A DNA stretch of 64,000 bases from Tepidimonas ignava (GTDB taxonomy: Bacteria; Pseudomonadota; Gammaproteobacteria; Burkholderiales; Burkholderiaceae_C), in assembly GCF_004342625.1 (NCBI RefSeq), contig NZ_SMAH01000007.1, positions 91,791-155,790 of the forward strand, in the 5' to 3' direction. Numbering within the stretch: the stretch's first letter is position 1; each line of letters starts with the position of its first letter. A model generated the notes under the pieces. It was not told the DNA's origin and did not search any database. It was given only the letters and a program-made list of their open reading frames with translations. Made by a program: the position numbers and the translations under genes. Positions 11,753 through 20,953 of the stretch are shown here, piece by piece.

Positions 11753-13201
11753 TCAGGACGATGCGCTGCCGTCCTTGCGCGGGCGCTGCCAGCCCGGCAC
11801 CGTGACCGGCTTGGCGCGCGCCACGGTCAGCGCCCCCGGGGGTGTGTCCTTGGTGATGGTGCTGCCGGCGCCGATCGTGCCCCCCGCCCCCAGCGTCACC
11901 GGCGCCACCAGCACGCAGTTGCTGCCCACGTGCACGTCGTCGCCGATGACGGTGCGGTGCTTGCGCGCGCCGTCGTAGTTGGCGGTGATGCTGCCGGCAC
12001 CGTAGTTGACGCGCTCGCCCACGGTGGCATCGCCCAGGTAGGCCAGGTGGTTGGCCTTGGCCCCTGCGGCCAGCGTGCTGTTTTTAATCTCGACAAAGTT
12101 GCCCACGTGCACCTCCGGGCCGAGCTGCGCACCCGGCCGCAGGCGGGCAAACGGCCCCACCTGGGCGCGCGGCCCCACGACGACGCCTTCGCGCCCGCCG
12201 TCGATGTGCGTGAAGGGGGCAAGCTGCGCGCCGGCCTCGATGCGCGCGTTGGCCACGACGCAGTACGCCCCCACGCGCACGCCCTCGCCCAGTTCGACAC
12301 GGCCTTCAAAGACGCAGCCGACGTCGATGTCGACATCGGGCGCGCACACCAGCTCGCCACGCACGTCGAGCCGCGCGGGGTCGGCCAGCCGCACCCCTTG
12401 CGCCAGCAGCGCCTCGGCCACGCGGCGCTGGTGGGCGCGCTCCAGCGCCGCCAGCTGCGCCGGACTGTTGACGCCAGCCACCTGCACCGCGTCGTCGATG
12501 CGGTGCGCCACCACCACTGCGCCGTCGGCCACCGCGTGGCGCACCACGTCGGTCAGGTAGTACTCGCCCTGGGCGTTGCGGTTGTCGAGCCGCTGCAGCC
12601 ATGCCCGCAGCCGGGCTGCCGGCGCGGCCAAGATGCCGCTGTACACCTCGGTGATGCGGCGTTGCTCGGCGCTGGCGTCCTTCTCTTCGACAATGGCGGT
12701 GATGCGCCCCTGCGCGTCGCGCAGCACGCGCCCGTAGCCGTGGGGGTCGTCCATCGTCACCGTCAACAGCGCCAGCGCGTGCTGGGTACCGGCCGCCGCC
12801 TGCGCCTGCAGCAGCGCCCGCAGCGTGGCCGGCGCGGTCAGCGGCACGTCGCCGCTGAGCACCAGCACGACGCCATCGTCGTCCAGCACCGTCATGGCCT
12901 GCTGCACCGCATGGCCCGTGCCCAACTGGGGCTGCTGCAACACCGGGCGCACCGCCAGGCCCGGCGCCAGCTGCGGCAGCGCGGCCTGCACGGCTTGGGC
13001 TTCGTGCCCCGTGACCACCACCACCTGCCGCGCCGCCAGCGCCTGCGCCAGCCCCAGCACGTGCCCGAGCAGCGGCCGCCCGGCCAGGCGGTGCAGCACC
13101 TTGGGCATGCGGCTTTTCATGCGCGTGCCTTTGCCCGCCGCCAAAATCACCACGTCCAGCGGCGCCGGCGGCCCGTACCCAGCGTGTTCCTGGCTCAACA
13201 T
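11753..13201 (-). CDS. glmU: Bifunctional UDP-N-acetylglucosamine pyrophosphorylase / glucosamine-1-phosphate acetyltransferase GlmU
   Basis: A 482-residue enzyme catalysing the last two steps to UDP-GlcNAc. The N-terminal nucleotidyltransferase carries LAAGKGTRMKSRMPKVLH near residues 20-37. The C-terminal left-handed beta-helix acetyltransferase carries ENKN-type motifs and NYDGARKHRTVIGDDVHVGS. It is longer than the 456 residues of E. coli through a 15-residue N-terminal tail. AAGGAGGT lies very close (about 2-3 bases) to the ATG at 13201, so a downstream start is possible. It is close to glmS and converges with the SH3 gene. Confidence 0.95.
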   Translation of the reverse strand: MLSQEHAGYGPPAPLDVVILAAGKGTRMKSRMPKVLHRLAGRPLLGHVLGLAQALAARQVVVVTGHEAQAVQAALPQLAPGLAVRPVLQQPQLGTGHAVQQAMTVLDDDGVVLVLSGDVPLTAPATLRALLQAQAAAGTQHALALLTVTMDDPHGYGRVLRDAQGRITAIVEEKDASAEQRRITEVYSGILAAPAARLRAWLQRLDNRNAQGEYYLTDVVRHAVADGAVVVAHRIDDAVQVAGVNSPAQLAALERAHQRRVAEALLAQGVRLADPARLDVRGELVCAPDVDIDVGCVFEGRVELGEGVRVGAYCVVANARIEAGAQLAPFTHIDGGREGVVVGPRAQVGPFARLRPGAQLGPEVHVGNFVEIKNSTLAAGAKANHLAYLGDATVGERVNYGAGSITANYDGARKHRTVIGDDVHVGSNCVLVAPVTLGAGGTIGAGSTITKDTPPGALTVARAKPVTVPGWQRPRKDGSASS

Positions 13202-13307
13202 CAACCTCCTTGTACGATGGGCGGCGCGCAGCCCGGTTGGCTGGCGCACGCCAACCGCATTATGTTATGCTAAGCGCCTCACCCGTCCCAACGGCAACAC
13301 CACCCCG

Positions 13308-14252
13308 ATGAACACCGTACCGAACCCCACCGCCACGTGGCCGCGCTTTGCCGTGTTGGGCGCGGGCGCCGTCGGCGGCTACTATGGTGGCCTGCTGGCG
13401 CGCGCGGGCGTGCCGGTGGTGCTGATCGGACGGCCGGCCTTCGTCGCGGCGGTGCAAGCGCAGGGTGGCCTGCGGCTGCACACCGCCACGTTCGACGCGT
13501 GCATCCCCGTGGCGGTGGCCAGCGACGCGCAGGCCGCCGCCGGTGCCGACGTGGTGCTGGTGTGCGTCAAATCCGGCGACACCGAAGCCGCGGGCGCGGC
13601 GCTGCGGCCCCACCTGGGCGCCGACACGGTGGTGCTGAGCCTGCAAAACGGCGTGGACAACGCCCAGCGGCTGGCGCGCGTGCTGGGGCGGCCCGTGGTG
13701 CCGGTGGTGGTGTACGTGGCCGCGGGCGTGGAAGCGCCGGGGTACGTGCGCCACCACGGGCGCGGCGAGCTGGTGCTGGCGCCGTTTGCAGGCGCCGAGC
13801 GCGTGCAGGCGGCGCTGGCGCACGCGGGGGTGCCGACCTCGGTGTCGACGCAGGTGCCGCAGGCGCTGTGGACCAAGCTCGTCATCAACTGCGCTTACAA
13901 CGCGCTCTCAGCCATCGCCGCACGGCCCTATGGCTGGCTGTGGGCGCAGCCGGGCGTGCCGGCGCTGCTGGACCAGGTGGTGCAGGAGTGCGTGGCGGTG
14001 GCCGCGGCCGAGGGCATCGCACTCGACGCTGCGGCGCTGCACACCGAGGTCGAGCGCATCGCCCACAGCATGGCCACCCAGCTGTCGTCCACCGCGCGCG
14101 ACCTGCTGCGCGGCCACCCCACCGAGATCGACCACCTCAACGGCCACGTGGTGGCACGGGCGCACGCGCACGGCATGACCGCGCCGGTCAACCAGGCCCT
14201 GACCACGCTGGTGCACGTGCTGCAGCGCGCCCGCGCCGAAGCCGCCGCGTAA
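13308..14252 (+). CDS. panE: 2-Dehydropantoate 2-reductase family protein (PanE-like)
   Basis: A 314-residue NADPH-dependent ketopantoate reductase family enzyme. The glycine-rich FAVLGAGAVGGYYGGLL is near residue 14, CVKSGDT follows, and the catalytic-lysine region LWTKLVINCAYNALSA is near residue 185. In pantothenate synthesis it reduces ketopantoate to pantoate. Several PanE paralogues often occur in Burkholderiales and no panB/panC neighbour is present, so the substrate is inferred from family only. The ATG at 13308 gives a short proline-containing N-tail before the Rossmann strand. It diverges from glmU. Confidence 0.82.
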   Translation: MNTVPNPTATWPRFAVLGAGAVGGYYGGLLARAGVPVVLIGRPAFVAAVQAQGGLRLHTATFDACIPVAVASDAQAAAGADVVLVCVKSGDTEAAGAALRPHLGADTVVLSLQNGVDNAQRLARVLGRPVVPVVVYVAAGVEAPGYVRHHGRGELVLAPFAGAERVQAALAHAGVPTSVSTQVPQALWTKLVINCAYNALSAIAARPYGWLWAQPGVPALLDQVVQECVAVAAAEGIALDAAALHTEVERIAHSMATQLSSTARDLLRGHPTEIDHLNGHVVARAHAHGMTAPVNQALTTLVHVLQRARAEAAA

Positions 14253-14298
14253 CGCCCCGCCCACGCGGCGGGACGGCGCTGCTGCGACAATGGCGGGT

Positions 14299-15147
14299 AT
14301 GCAAGATACGTACGTACTGACCCTTTCGTGCCAAGACCGGCCGGGCATCGTGCACGCGGTGTCGGGCTTTTTGCTGGAGCTGGGCGGCAACATCGAAGAA
14401 GCCGCGCAATTCAACGACCGCGACAGTGGGCGCTTTTTCATGCGGGTGCAGTTCACCTGCCCGGGGCAAGAGGTGACGACCCTGCGCGGCGCGGTGCAGG
14501 GCTTTGGCCACCAGCACGGCATGGACTGCCGGCTGCACCCTTGGCACGAACCCATGCGCACCGTCATCTTCGTCAGCCAGCAGGGCCACTGCCTCAACGA
14601 CCTGTTGTTTCGCTGGAAAAGCGGTCTGCTGCGGCTGGACATTCGCGCCATCATCAGCAACCATCGTGACTTTTACCAGCTCGCGGCCAGCTACAACGTG
14701 CCGTTTCACCACATTCCGGTCAGCCCTGGCACCAAGGCGCAGGCCGAGGCACGCCAGCTCGACATCATCGAGTCCGAACAAGCCGAGCTGGTGGTGCTGG
14801 CGCGCTACATGCAGATCCTCTCCGATGGCATGTGCCAGCAACTGGCGGGCCGCGCCATCAACATCCACCACAGCTTTTTGCCCAGCTTCAAAGGCGCCAA
14901 GCCGTACCACCAGGCGCACGAGCGCGGCGTCAAACTGATCGGGGCCACCGCGCACTACGTCACCGCCGACCTGGACGAAGGCCCCATCATCGAGCAGGAC
15001 GTGGCGCGCGTGGACCACAGCATGACGGTGGAGGACCTCACCGCCATTGGCCGCGACACCGAAAGCCAGGTGCTGGCGCGCGCCGTCAAATGGCACAGCG
15101 AGCACCGCGTGCTGCTCAACGGCCAGCGCACCGTTGTGTTCCGCTAA
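14299..15147 (+). CDS. purU: Formyltetrahydrofolate deformylase PurU
   Basis: A 282-residue enzyme that hydrolyses 10-formyl-THF to formate and THF, balancing one-carbon units and supplying formate for purine synthesis. An N-terminal ACT domain (YVLTLSCQDRPGIVHAVSGF) precedes the formyltransferase fold with ISNHRD, ARYMQILS and NIHHSFLPSFKGAKPYHQAHERGV. The ATG at 14299 directly precedes QDTYVLTLSC; an ATG three codons earlier (14290) sits in GACAATGG, which looks like a -10 element, so I prefer the later start. purB is in the same window but not linked. Confidence 0.93.
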   Translation: MQDTYVLTLSCQDRPGIVHAVSGFLLELGGNIEEAAQFNDRDSGRFFMRVQFTCPGQEVTTLRGAVQGFGHQHGMDCRLHPWHEPMRTVIFVSQQGHCLNDLLFRWKSGLLRLDIRAIISNHRDFYQLAASYNVPFHHIPVSPGTKAQAEARQLDIIESEQAELVVLARYMQILSDGMCQQLAGRAINIHHSFLPSFKGAKPYHQAHERGVKLIGATAHYVTADLDEGPIIEQDVARVDHSMTVEDLTAIGRDTESQVLARAVKWHSEHRVLLNGQRTVVFR

Positions 15148-15162
15148 ACGGCCCCCGCCCCC

Positions 15163-16035
15163 ATGCCCGCGCCCCGCATTCCGCCCATCCAGTGCCTGTT
15201 GACGTTCGAAGCCCTGGCGCGGCTGCGCAGCGTCACGCAGGCGGCCGACGAGCTGTGCGTCACCCCCAGCGCGGTCAGCCATCGCATCCGCCAGCTGGAG
15301 GAGCAACTGGGCGTCAAGCTCTTTGGTCGCGCCGATTTTTCGCTCACCACCGAAGGCAGCGAGTACCTGGCACAGGTGCGCGAAGCCTTGGCGGCGCTGC
15401 AGCGCTTTCCGAGCCGGCACGCCGCGCCCGGGCGGCGCAAGCTGCGGCTGGCGGTCACGCCCACGTTTGCGCGCTCCATCCTGATGCCGCGGCTGCACCA
15501 GTTTGCCGAGGCTTACCCCGAGATCGACCTCACGCTGCAGGTCAGCATCCCGCTGCTGGACGTGGTGGCCGAAGACGCTGACCTGACGATCCGCTTCGGC
15601 ACCGGGCGCTACCAGGACGTGGAGTTCATCTGCATCCTCAAGGATGTGGTCACCCCGGTCGCATCGCCAGCGTTCGTGCGCCAGCACGGCCCATTCGAGA
15701 CGCCGCAGGACCTGCAGGGTGTGCCGCTGCTGCGCAGCCCGTTGGAGCCGTGGCGCACGTGGTTTGCCGCGCACCATTTGGACTGGCCCGAGCCGACCGA
15801 CGGCTCGCAGTTCAACGACATCGGCTTGATGTGCGACGGCGCCGCCGCCGGCATGGGCGTGGCGCTGGTGCGGCTCAAACTCGGCGCGCCATGGCTGGAC
15901 CACGGCACCCTGGTGCGGCTGTACCCGCACAACGTGCCCAGCCCGCACGCCCACTACCTGTGCTGGCGTGCCGGGGCGATGGAGCGTTGGGAGTGCGCCA
16001 CCTTCGCAGCCTGGCTGCGTCAGGCGCTGGCCTGA
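15163..16035 (+). CDS. LysR-family regulator, GcvA-like
   Basis: A 290-residue LysR regulator. The N-terminal helix-turn-helix (PPIQCLLTFEALARLRSVTQAADELCVTPSAVSHRI, about residues 6-41) resembles GcvA, activator of glycine cleavage. The C-terminal effector domain runs from about residue 90. It starts 15 bases after purU on the same strand, probably cotranscribed, and purU and glycine cleavage share one-carbon metabolism. This supports but does not prove a GcvA-like role; the GcvA subfamily also includes many beta-lactamase (AmpR-type) and other regulators. Confidence 0.82.
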   Translation: MPAPRIPPIQCLLTFEALARLRSVTQAADELCVTPSAVSHRIRQLEEQLGVKLFGRADFSLTTEGSEYLAQVREALAALQRFPSRHAAPGRRKLRLAVTPTFARSILMPRLHQFAEAYPEIDLTLQVSIPLLDVVAEDADLTIRFGTGRYQDVEFICILKDVVTPVASPAFVRQHGPFETPQDLQGVPLLRSPLEPWRTWFAAHHLDWPEPTDGSQFNDIGLMCDGAAAGMGVALVRLKLGAPWLDHGTLVRLYPHNVPSPHAHYLCWRAGAMERWECATFAAWLRQALA

Positions 16036-16083
16036 CGCCGGTGCAGCCGCCGATGCCCGGGCCGCACCGGCCGCCGCGGCGCA

Positions 16084-16509
16084 TCACTCGATGCGGATGC
16101 GCTTGCCGGCCACCGCCACCTTCTTCGGCAGCGTCAGCGTCAGCACGCCGTTGTCGTACTTGGCGCTGGCCGCGGACTCATCCACGTCGCTGGGCAACGC
16201 GAAGCTGCGCGACACTTGGCCGTAGTAGCGCTCGCTGTGCAGCACCTTTTCGCCGTCGCGCTGGGCGTCTTCTTGCTTGACTTCAGCGGCGATGGTCACC
16301 AGGTTGTTTTCCACCGTGACGTGGATATTGTCCTTGCCCACCCCCGGCATTTCGGCCGAAATGATGTAGGCCTGGTCGTTTTCCTTCACATCGACCTTGA
16401 TTTGCTGCGGCAGCGGATCGCCGTGCAGCGGCCGGATGTAAAAGCCCGGTGCCAGGTCGCGGAAGAATTCATCGAACAAGCTCATGCGGCGCGGCAACAG
16501 GTTGCTCAT
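16084..16509 (-). CDS. Hsp20 family small heat shock protein
   Basis: A 141-residue small chaperone with an alpha-crystallin domain over about residues 40-141 (IKVDVKENDQAYIISAEMPGV at the start, ending LTLPKK plus a C-terminal tail KRIRIE). It binds unfolding proteins without ATP. The N-terminus MSNLLPRRMSLFDEFFRDL is usual for the class. GAGGAG precedes the ATG at 16509. A heat-shock-type promoter lies 100-130 bases upstream. It converges with the LysR gene. Confidence 0.92.
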   Translation of the reverse strand: MSNLLPRRMSLFDEFFRDLAPGFYIRPLHGDPLPQQIKVDVKENDQAYIISAEMPGVGKDNIHVTVENNLVTIAAEVKQEDAQRDGEKVLHSERYYGQVSRSFALPSDVDESAASAKYDNGVLTLTLPKKVAVAGKRIRIE

Positions 16510-16610
16510 GGTCAACTCCTCTCGTTGGCAATCGATGGTGGAGGCACCCAGTCCCCGGCACCGCGCGCGGCCTCCACACCAGCGGGCGGCACCGTCATTC
16601 GTCTGACGAT

Positions 16611-16639
16611 TACATAGCGTCCGTGGCGGCCATTTCAAG
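16611..16639 (-). promoter_or_regulatory. Sigma-32-type heat shock promoter for hsp20
   Basis: On the minus strand CTTGAAA (16639-16633) matches the sigma-32 -35 core exactly. CGCTATGTA (16619-16611) matches the CCCCATtTA -10 at most positions, with a 13-base spacer. It lies about 100 bases upstream of the hsp20 start. The assignment rests on consensus match plus the nature of the gene. Confidence 0.6.
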
Positions 16640-16696
16640 GGGTTTTGGCAAAGATTTCAGCCCCATCGCGGCGCGCACTGCCCTACACTGCGGCCC

Positions 16697-18190
16697 ATGA
16701 ACGCTGCCCTGCCCCCCGACGCCGCCGAACGCGCCGCCCGCCAGGCCGAGGTGGTGCGCGCGCTGCAAGCGGTGCTGCCGGCCCACGCGTTGCTGTGGAC
16801 CGACGAGGACACCACGCCTTACGAGTGCGACGGCCTGACCGCCTACCGCCAGCGCCCGCTGGCCGTGGCGCTGCCCGAAACCGAAGACCAGGTGCAAGCG
16901 GTGCTGCGCGCGTGCCACCTGCTCAAGGTGCCGGTGGTGGCCCGCGGCGCGGGCACGGGCCTGTCGGGTGGGGCCATGCCGCACCCCATGGGCGTGACCT
17001 TGAGCCTGGCCAAGTTCAACCGCATCGTCGCCATCGACCCCCTAGCGCAAACCGCCACCGTGCAAGCGGGTGTGCGCAACCTGGCCATCAGCGAAGCAGC
17101 CGCCCCCTACGGCCTGTATTACGCGCCCGACCCCAGCAGCCAGATCGCCTGCACCATCGGCGGCAACGTTGCCGAGAACTCTGGCGGCGTGCACTGCCTC
17201 AAGTACGGCCTGACCGTGCACAACGTGCTGCAGGTACGCGGCTACACGGTGGCCGGGGACCCGGTGACCTTCGGCAGCCGCGCCCCCGATGCGCCGGGGC
17301 TGGATCTGTTGCCGCTGGTGGTCGGCTCCGAAGGCATGCTGGCCGTGGTCGTGGAAGTGGTGGTGCGCCTGATCCCGCGACCGCAGCTGGCGCGCTGCAT
17401 CATGGCGAGTTTTGACAGCGTGCGCGCCGCCGGCGACGCGGTGGCGGCCATCATCGGCGCGGGCATCATCCCCGCCGGCCTGGAGATGATGGACAAACCG
17501 ATGACCGCGGCGGTGGAGGATTTTGTGCACGCCGGCTACGACCTCGACGCCGAGGCCATCTTGCTGTGTGAGTCCGACGGCACGCCGGAGGAAGTGGCCG
17601 AAGAGATCGAGCGCATGAGCGCGGTGTTGCGCGCCGCCGGCGCCACCGCGATCGCCGTCAGCCGCGACGAGGCCGAGCGGCTGCGCTTTTGGAGCGGGCG
17701 CAAAAACGCCTTCCCGGCCAGCGGCCGCATCAGCCCGGACTACATGTGCATGGACTCCACCATCCCGCGCAAGCGCCTGGGCGAAATGCTGCAGGCCATC
17801 GCGGCCATGGAGACGAAGTACGGGCTGCGCTGCCTCAACGTCTTCCACGCCGGCGACGGCAACCTGCACCCACTGATCCTGTTCGACGCCAACGACCCCG
17901 ACCAACTGCGGCGCGCCGAGGCCTTTGGCGCCGACATTTTGGAAACGAGTGTGGCGATGGGGGGCACCGTCACCGGCGAGCACGGCGTCGGCGTCGAAAA
18001 ACTCAACAGCATGTGCGTGCAGTTCAGCCCCGAGGAACGCGCGCAGATGCAGGCGCTCAAGCGCGCCTTCGACGAACACGAACTGCTCAACCCCGGCAAG
18101 GTCATCCCCACCCTGCACCGCTGCGCCGAGTACGGCAAGATGCTGGTGCGCGGCGGGCGGCTGCCGTGGGCCAACCTGCCGCGGTTTTGA
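16697..18190 (+). CDS. FAD-linked oxidase, glycolate/D-lactate dehydrogenase type (GlcD-like)
   Basis: A 497-residue flavoprotein. The FAD_binding_4 domain (VPVVARGAGTGLSGGAMP; IGGNVAENSGGVHCLKYG near residues 154-172) is followed by an oxidase C-terminal domain with FHAGDGNLHPLILFD and TGEHGVG. The sequence is closest to glycolate oxidase subunit GlcD, which oxidises glycolate to glyoxylate; D-lactate dehydrogenases share these motifs. GlcD normally needs GlcE and GlcF, usually encoded next to it, but the next gene here is a sensor kinase. The missing partners lie elsewhere, or the protein works alone. Confidence 0.85.
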   Translation: MNAALPPDAAERAARQAEVVRALQAVLPAHALLWTDEDTTPYECDGLTAYRQRPLAVALPETEDQVQAVLRACHLLKVPVVARGAGTGLSGGAMPHPMGVTLSLAKFNRIVAIDPLAQTATVQAGVRNLAISEAAAPYGLYYAPDPSSQIACTIGGNVAENSGGVHCLKYGLTVHNVLQVRGYTVAGDPVTFGSRAPDAPGLDLLPLVVGSEGMLAVVVEVVVRLIPRPQLARCIMASFDSVRAAGDAVAAIIGAGIIPAGLEMMDKPMTAAVEDFVHAGYDLDAEAILLCESDGTPEEVAEEIERMSAVLRAAGATAIAVSRDEAERLRFWSGRKNAFPASGRISPDYMCMDSTIPRKRLGEMLQAIAAMETKYGLRCLNVFHAGDGNLHPLILFDANDPDQLRRAEAFGADILETSVAMGGTVTGEHGVGVEKLNSMCVQFSPEERAQMQALKRAFDEHELLNPGKVIPTLHRCAEYGKMLVRGGRLPWANLPRF

Positions 18191-18251
18191 GCCTTGGCGT
18201 AGCCGGGTTAGTTGGCGTCGAACCGACTGCGCATGCGCTACAGTAGCTGGC

Positions 18252-19982
18252 ATGCAGCCGCTGCCGCGCGACCCCTGGCCCACGCACCTGCCACCGGCGT
18301 TTTTTGCCGCCCTGCACGCCGACCACGCGGCCGCGGGCGATCCGCCCGTGCCCAACGCGCAGACCATGGCGTGGCGCTGTTTGCAAGCGCTGCCCGACGG
18401 CGTGGTGCTGCTGGACCGGGAACTGCGCGTGGTGGCGGCCAACCCGCGCGCCCAGCCGTTGCTGCGCCCGCACCTGACGCCGCCAAGCGCAGCGGGGCTG
18501 TTGTGGCACGAGGCGCTGGACGACCTCTGGCTTGACACCTTGCTGCCGTGGGTAAGCCCGGCGCTGGCGCACGGCGAAGCCAGCCGAGTGGCGGTGCAAC
18601 GTGGCACGGGCGACGACGCGCGCCACTGGCAGGTGACGCTGCTGCCCGACACGACCGAGGGCAGCGTGCGCGGGCTGTTCGTGCTGCTGCGCGACGAGAC
18701 CGCCCAGCAGCGCGCCGCAGCGCACCAGGCCGACCAGGAACAAGCCCTGCGCCAACAACTGCAGCAGCAGGACGCGCACCTGCTGTGGCAGCAAACCCGC
18801 TGGCAAGCCCTGTCCGACGCGCTGCGCGACGCCGCGATTTATTTTTTGGACAACGACGGCGCCATCCACGACTGGCCCGCCAGCGCCGAGCGGCTGCTGG
18901 GCTACCGCGCTGACGAGGTGTTGGGCTCCCGCGGCCCCGACGCGCCGGACCGCCCGCATCCGCTGCCCGCCGACGCCGCGCAGGCGCTGGAACGCGCCAC
19001 GCTGCTGGGCCAAAGTGAATCGACCGGCTGGGTGCGCCGAGCCGACGGCAGCCGCCTGTGGGCGCACAGCGTGTACACCGCGCTGGTGGGCCCCGGAGGG
19101 GAGGCGCTGGGCACCGCCTGCCTGGTGCGCGACATGACCGACGTGCACCGCCTGGAAGAACTGCTGCGTGAGCTCAACGCCGCGCTGGAGCGCAAGGTGC
19201 AGGAACGCACCCGTGCCCTGCAGGCCGCCATCGACGACCTGGAGGCCTTTGCCTCGTCGGTGTCACACGACCTGCGCGCGCCGCTGCGCCACATCACCAG
19301 CTACGTGCAACTGCTGCGCGAGGACTTGGGCGAACCGCTGGCGCCCGACGTCGCCGAGGACTTGCGCACCATCGACGAAGCCGCCGTCCACATGGGCCGG
19401 CTGATCGATGGCCTGCTGGCCTTCGCACGGCTGGGCCGCGCCGCGCTGCGGGTGCAGCCGGTGGACATGCTGGACCTGCTGCGCGCCAGCCTCAACCGCG
19501 TGCAGCACGACCCGGCGCTGCGCCGCCCCGCCGACCAGTGCCAACTGCGCTTGCCCGACCAGCTCCCCACCGTGCAGGGCGACCCGCTGCTGCTGGCGCA
19601 GGTGTGGGACAACCTGTTGGCCAACGCCTTCAAATACACCCGCCCACGCACGCCCGCCGTCATCGAAGTGGGGGGGCACGTGGCGCACGGCCACGGCGCT
19701 GCGCCCGAGGCGGTGTTCTGGGTGCGCGACAACGGTGTGGGCTTCGACCCCGCGCGCGCCGAGCGGCTGTTTGGCATGTTCCAACGCCTGCACCGCGCGC
19801 AGGATTTCGAAGGCACCGGCATCGGCCTGGCCCTGGCGCGGCGCATCGTGGAACGGCACGGCGGCCGCATCTGGGCCGACGCGCAGCCCGACCACGGGGC
19901 AACCTTTTACTTTGCCCTGCCGCTGGCCTTCACCCCGCCGCCGGCGCCGGACGCGCCAGCCGTCGAGGCCACCCCGGCATGA
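18252..19982 (+). CDS. PAS-domain sensor histidine kinase, orphan
   Basis: A 576-residue kinase without clear membrane segments. Two PAS-like domains (about residues 38-140 and 190-305) are separated by a Gln/Ala-rich coiled coil. HisKA follows with SVSHDLRAPLRHI (phospho-His about residue 339), then the ATPase motifs DNLLANAFKYT (N box), DNGVGFD (G1) and GTGIGLALARRIVERHGG (G2). The H-box type HDLRAPL is that of phytochrome-like soluble kinases. No response regulator adjoins. Its stop overlaps the start of the next gene (ATGA), so it is translated together with a metabolic gene. The signal is unknown. Confidence 0.85.
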   Translation: MQPLPRDPWPTHLPPAFFAALHADHAAAGDPPVPNAQTMAWRCLQALPDGVVLLDRELRVVAANPRAQPLLRPHLTPPSAAGLLWHEALDDLWLDTLLPWVSPALAHGEASRVAVQRGTGDDARHWQVTLLPDTTEGSVRGLFVLLRDETAQQRAAAHQADQEQALRQQLQQQDAHLLWQQTRWQALSDALRDAAIYFLDNDGAIHDWPASAERLLGYRADEVLGSRGPDAPDRPHPLPADAAQALERATLLGQSESTGWVRRADGSRLWAHSVYTALVGPGGEALGTACLVRDMTDVHRLEELLRELNAALERKVQERTRALQAAIDDLEAFASSVSHDLRAPLRHITSYVQLLREDLGEPLAPDVAEDLRTIDEAAVHMGRLIDGLLAFARLGRAALRVQPVDMLDLLRASLNRVQHDPALRRPADQCQLRLPDQLPTVQGDPLLLAQVWDNLLANAFKYTRPRTPAVIEVGGHVAHGHGAAPEAVFWVRDNGVGFDPARAERLFGMFQRLHRAQDFEGTGIGLALARRIVERHGGRIWADAQPDHGATFYFALPLAFTPPPAPDAPAVEATPA

Positions 19983-20929
19983 GCACCCAGCCCCCACCAG
20001 CACCGCCGTGGCTGGACGCCCAAGCCACGGCCGAGGCGCTGCCCTACCCTGCGCTGGCCGACGCCGTCGAGGCGCTGCTGCGCGACGACACCGTGACCGT
20101 GCCGCCACGGCTGGTGCAGCCCTTGGCCGGCGGCGGCAGCCTGTTCGTGATGCCGGCGGCCGATGACCGCGTCGCCATCACCAAGCTGATCACCTTCGTG
20201 CCGGACAACCCCGCGCACGGGCGCCCCGCGATCCAGGGGGACATCGTCGTCTTCGACGCGCGCGACGGCCGCCGGCGCCTGTTGTTGGACGGCCCCACGG
20301 TGACGGCACGGCGCACGGCGGCTGTGTCGCTGCTGGCGGCGCGGCGGCTGGCGCGCCGCCCCGGCGGGCCGCTGCTGATCGTCGGCGCTGGCGTGCAAGG
20401 CCGCGCGCACCTGGAAGCGTTTGCCGCAGGCCTGGGCGTGCGGCAGGTGCGCATCGCCTCGCGCAGCCGCGCCAGCGCGGACGCATTGGTGGAGCACGCG
20501 ACGCGCCTGGGCCTGGACGCCCAGCGGGTGGACGACGCCGACGCCGCGCTGGCCGACTGCCCGCTGGTGGTCAGCAGCACCACGGCCCAGGCCGTGGCGT
20601 TGCGGGCCCGCCCGCGCGCCGATGCCTTCGTGGCCGCCGTGGGTGCCTTCACGCCGCACATGGTGGAGTGGGCGCCCGAGGTGTGCCGCCACCTGGCGGC
20701 CAGCGGCACGGTGGTGGTGGACACCCGCGACGCTGACCACGAAGCGGGCGACCTGTTGCAAGCCGGGCTGGACGTTGGCGCCCTGCCCACGCTGGCCGAC
20801 GTGGTGCGCGATACCCCGGCTTGGCGGCGCGCACGGCGCGCCGATGGCCCGGTCTTTTTCAAAAGCTGCGGCTGGGCCGGCTGGGATCTGGCCGCCGCCC
20901 GCTGCGTGCTGGCGGCCGGCAGCCGCTGA
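19979..20929 (+). CDS. Ornithine cyclodeaminase / mu-crystallin family protein
   Basis: A 316-residue NAD(P)-binding protein of the OCD/mu-crystallin family, with ITKLITFVPDNPAHGRPAIQGDIVVFDARDG and the Rossmann motif LLIVGAGVQGRAHLEAF near residues 131-147. It lacks the GGDCPGKTEL motif seen in the true OCD 2 kb downstream. A delta-1-pyrroline-2-carboxylate reductase (imine reductase in hydroxyproline or lysine catabolism) is more likely than ornithine cyclodeamination. It overlaps the sensor kinase stop by 4 bases and is followed 24 bases later by a RidA gene, whose family removes reactive imines. That fits imine chemistry. Confidence 0.82.
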   Translation: MSTQPPPAPPWLDAQATAEALPYPALADAVEALLRDDTVTVPPRLVQPLAGGGSLFVMPAADDRVAITKLITFVPDNPAHGRPAIQGDIVVFDARDGRRRLLLDGPTVTARRTAAVSLLAARRLARRPGGPLLIVGAGVQGRAHLEAFAAGLGVRQVRIASRSRASADALVEHATRLGLDAQRVDDADAALADCPLVVSSTTAQAVALRARPRADAFVAAVGAFTPHMVEWAPEVCRHLAASGTVVVDTRDADHEAGDLLQAGLDVGALPTLADVVRDTPAWRRARRADGPVFFKSCGWAGWDLAAARCVLAAGSR

Positions 20930-20953
20930 ACCTTCCCCCAGGAGTTTGATGCC

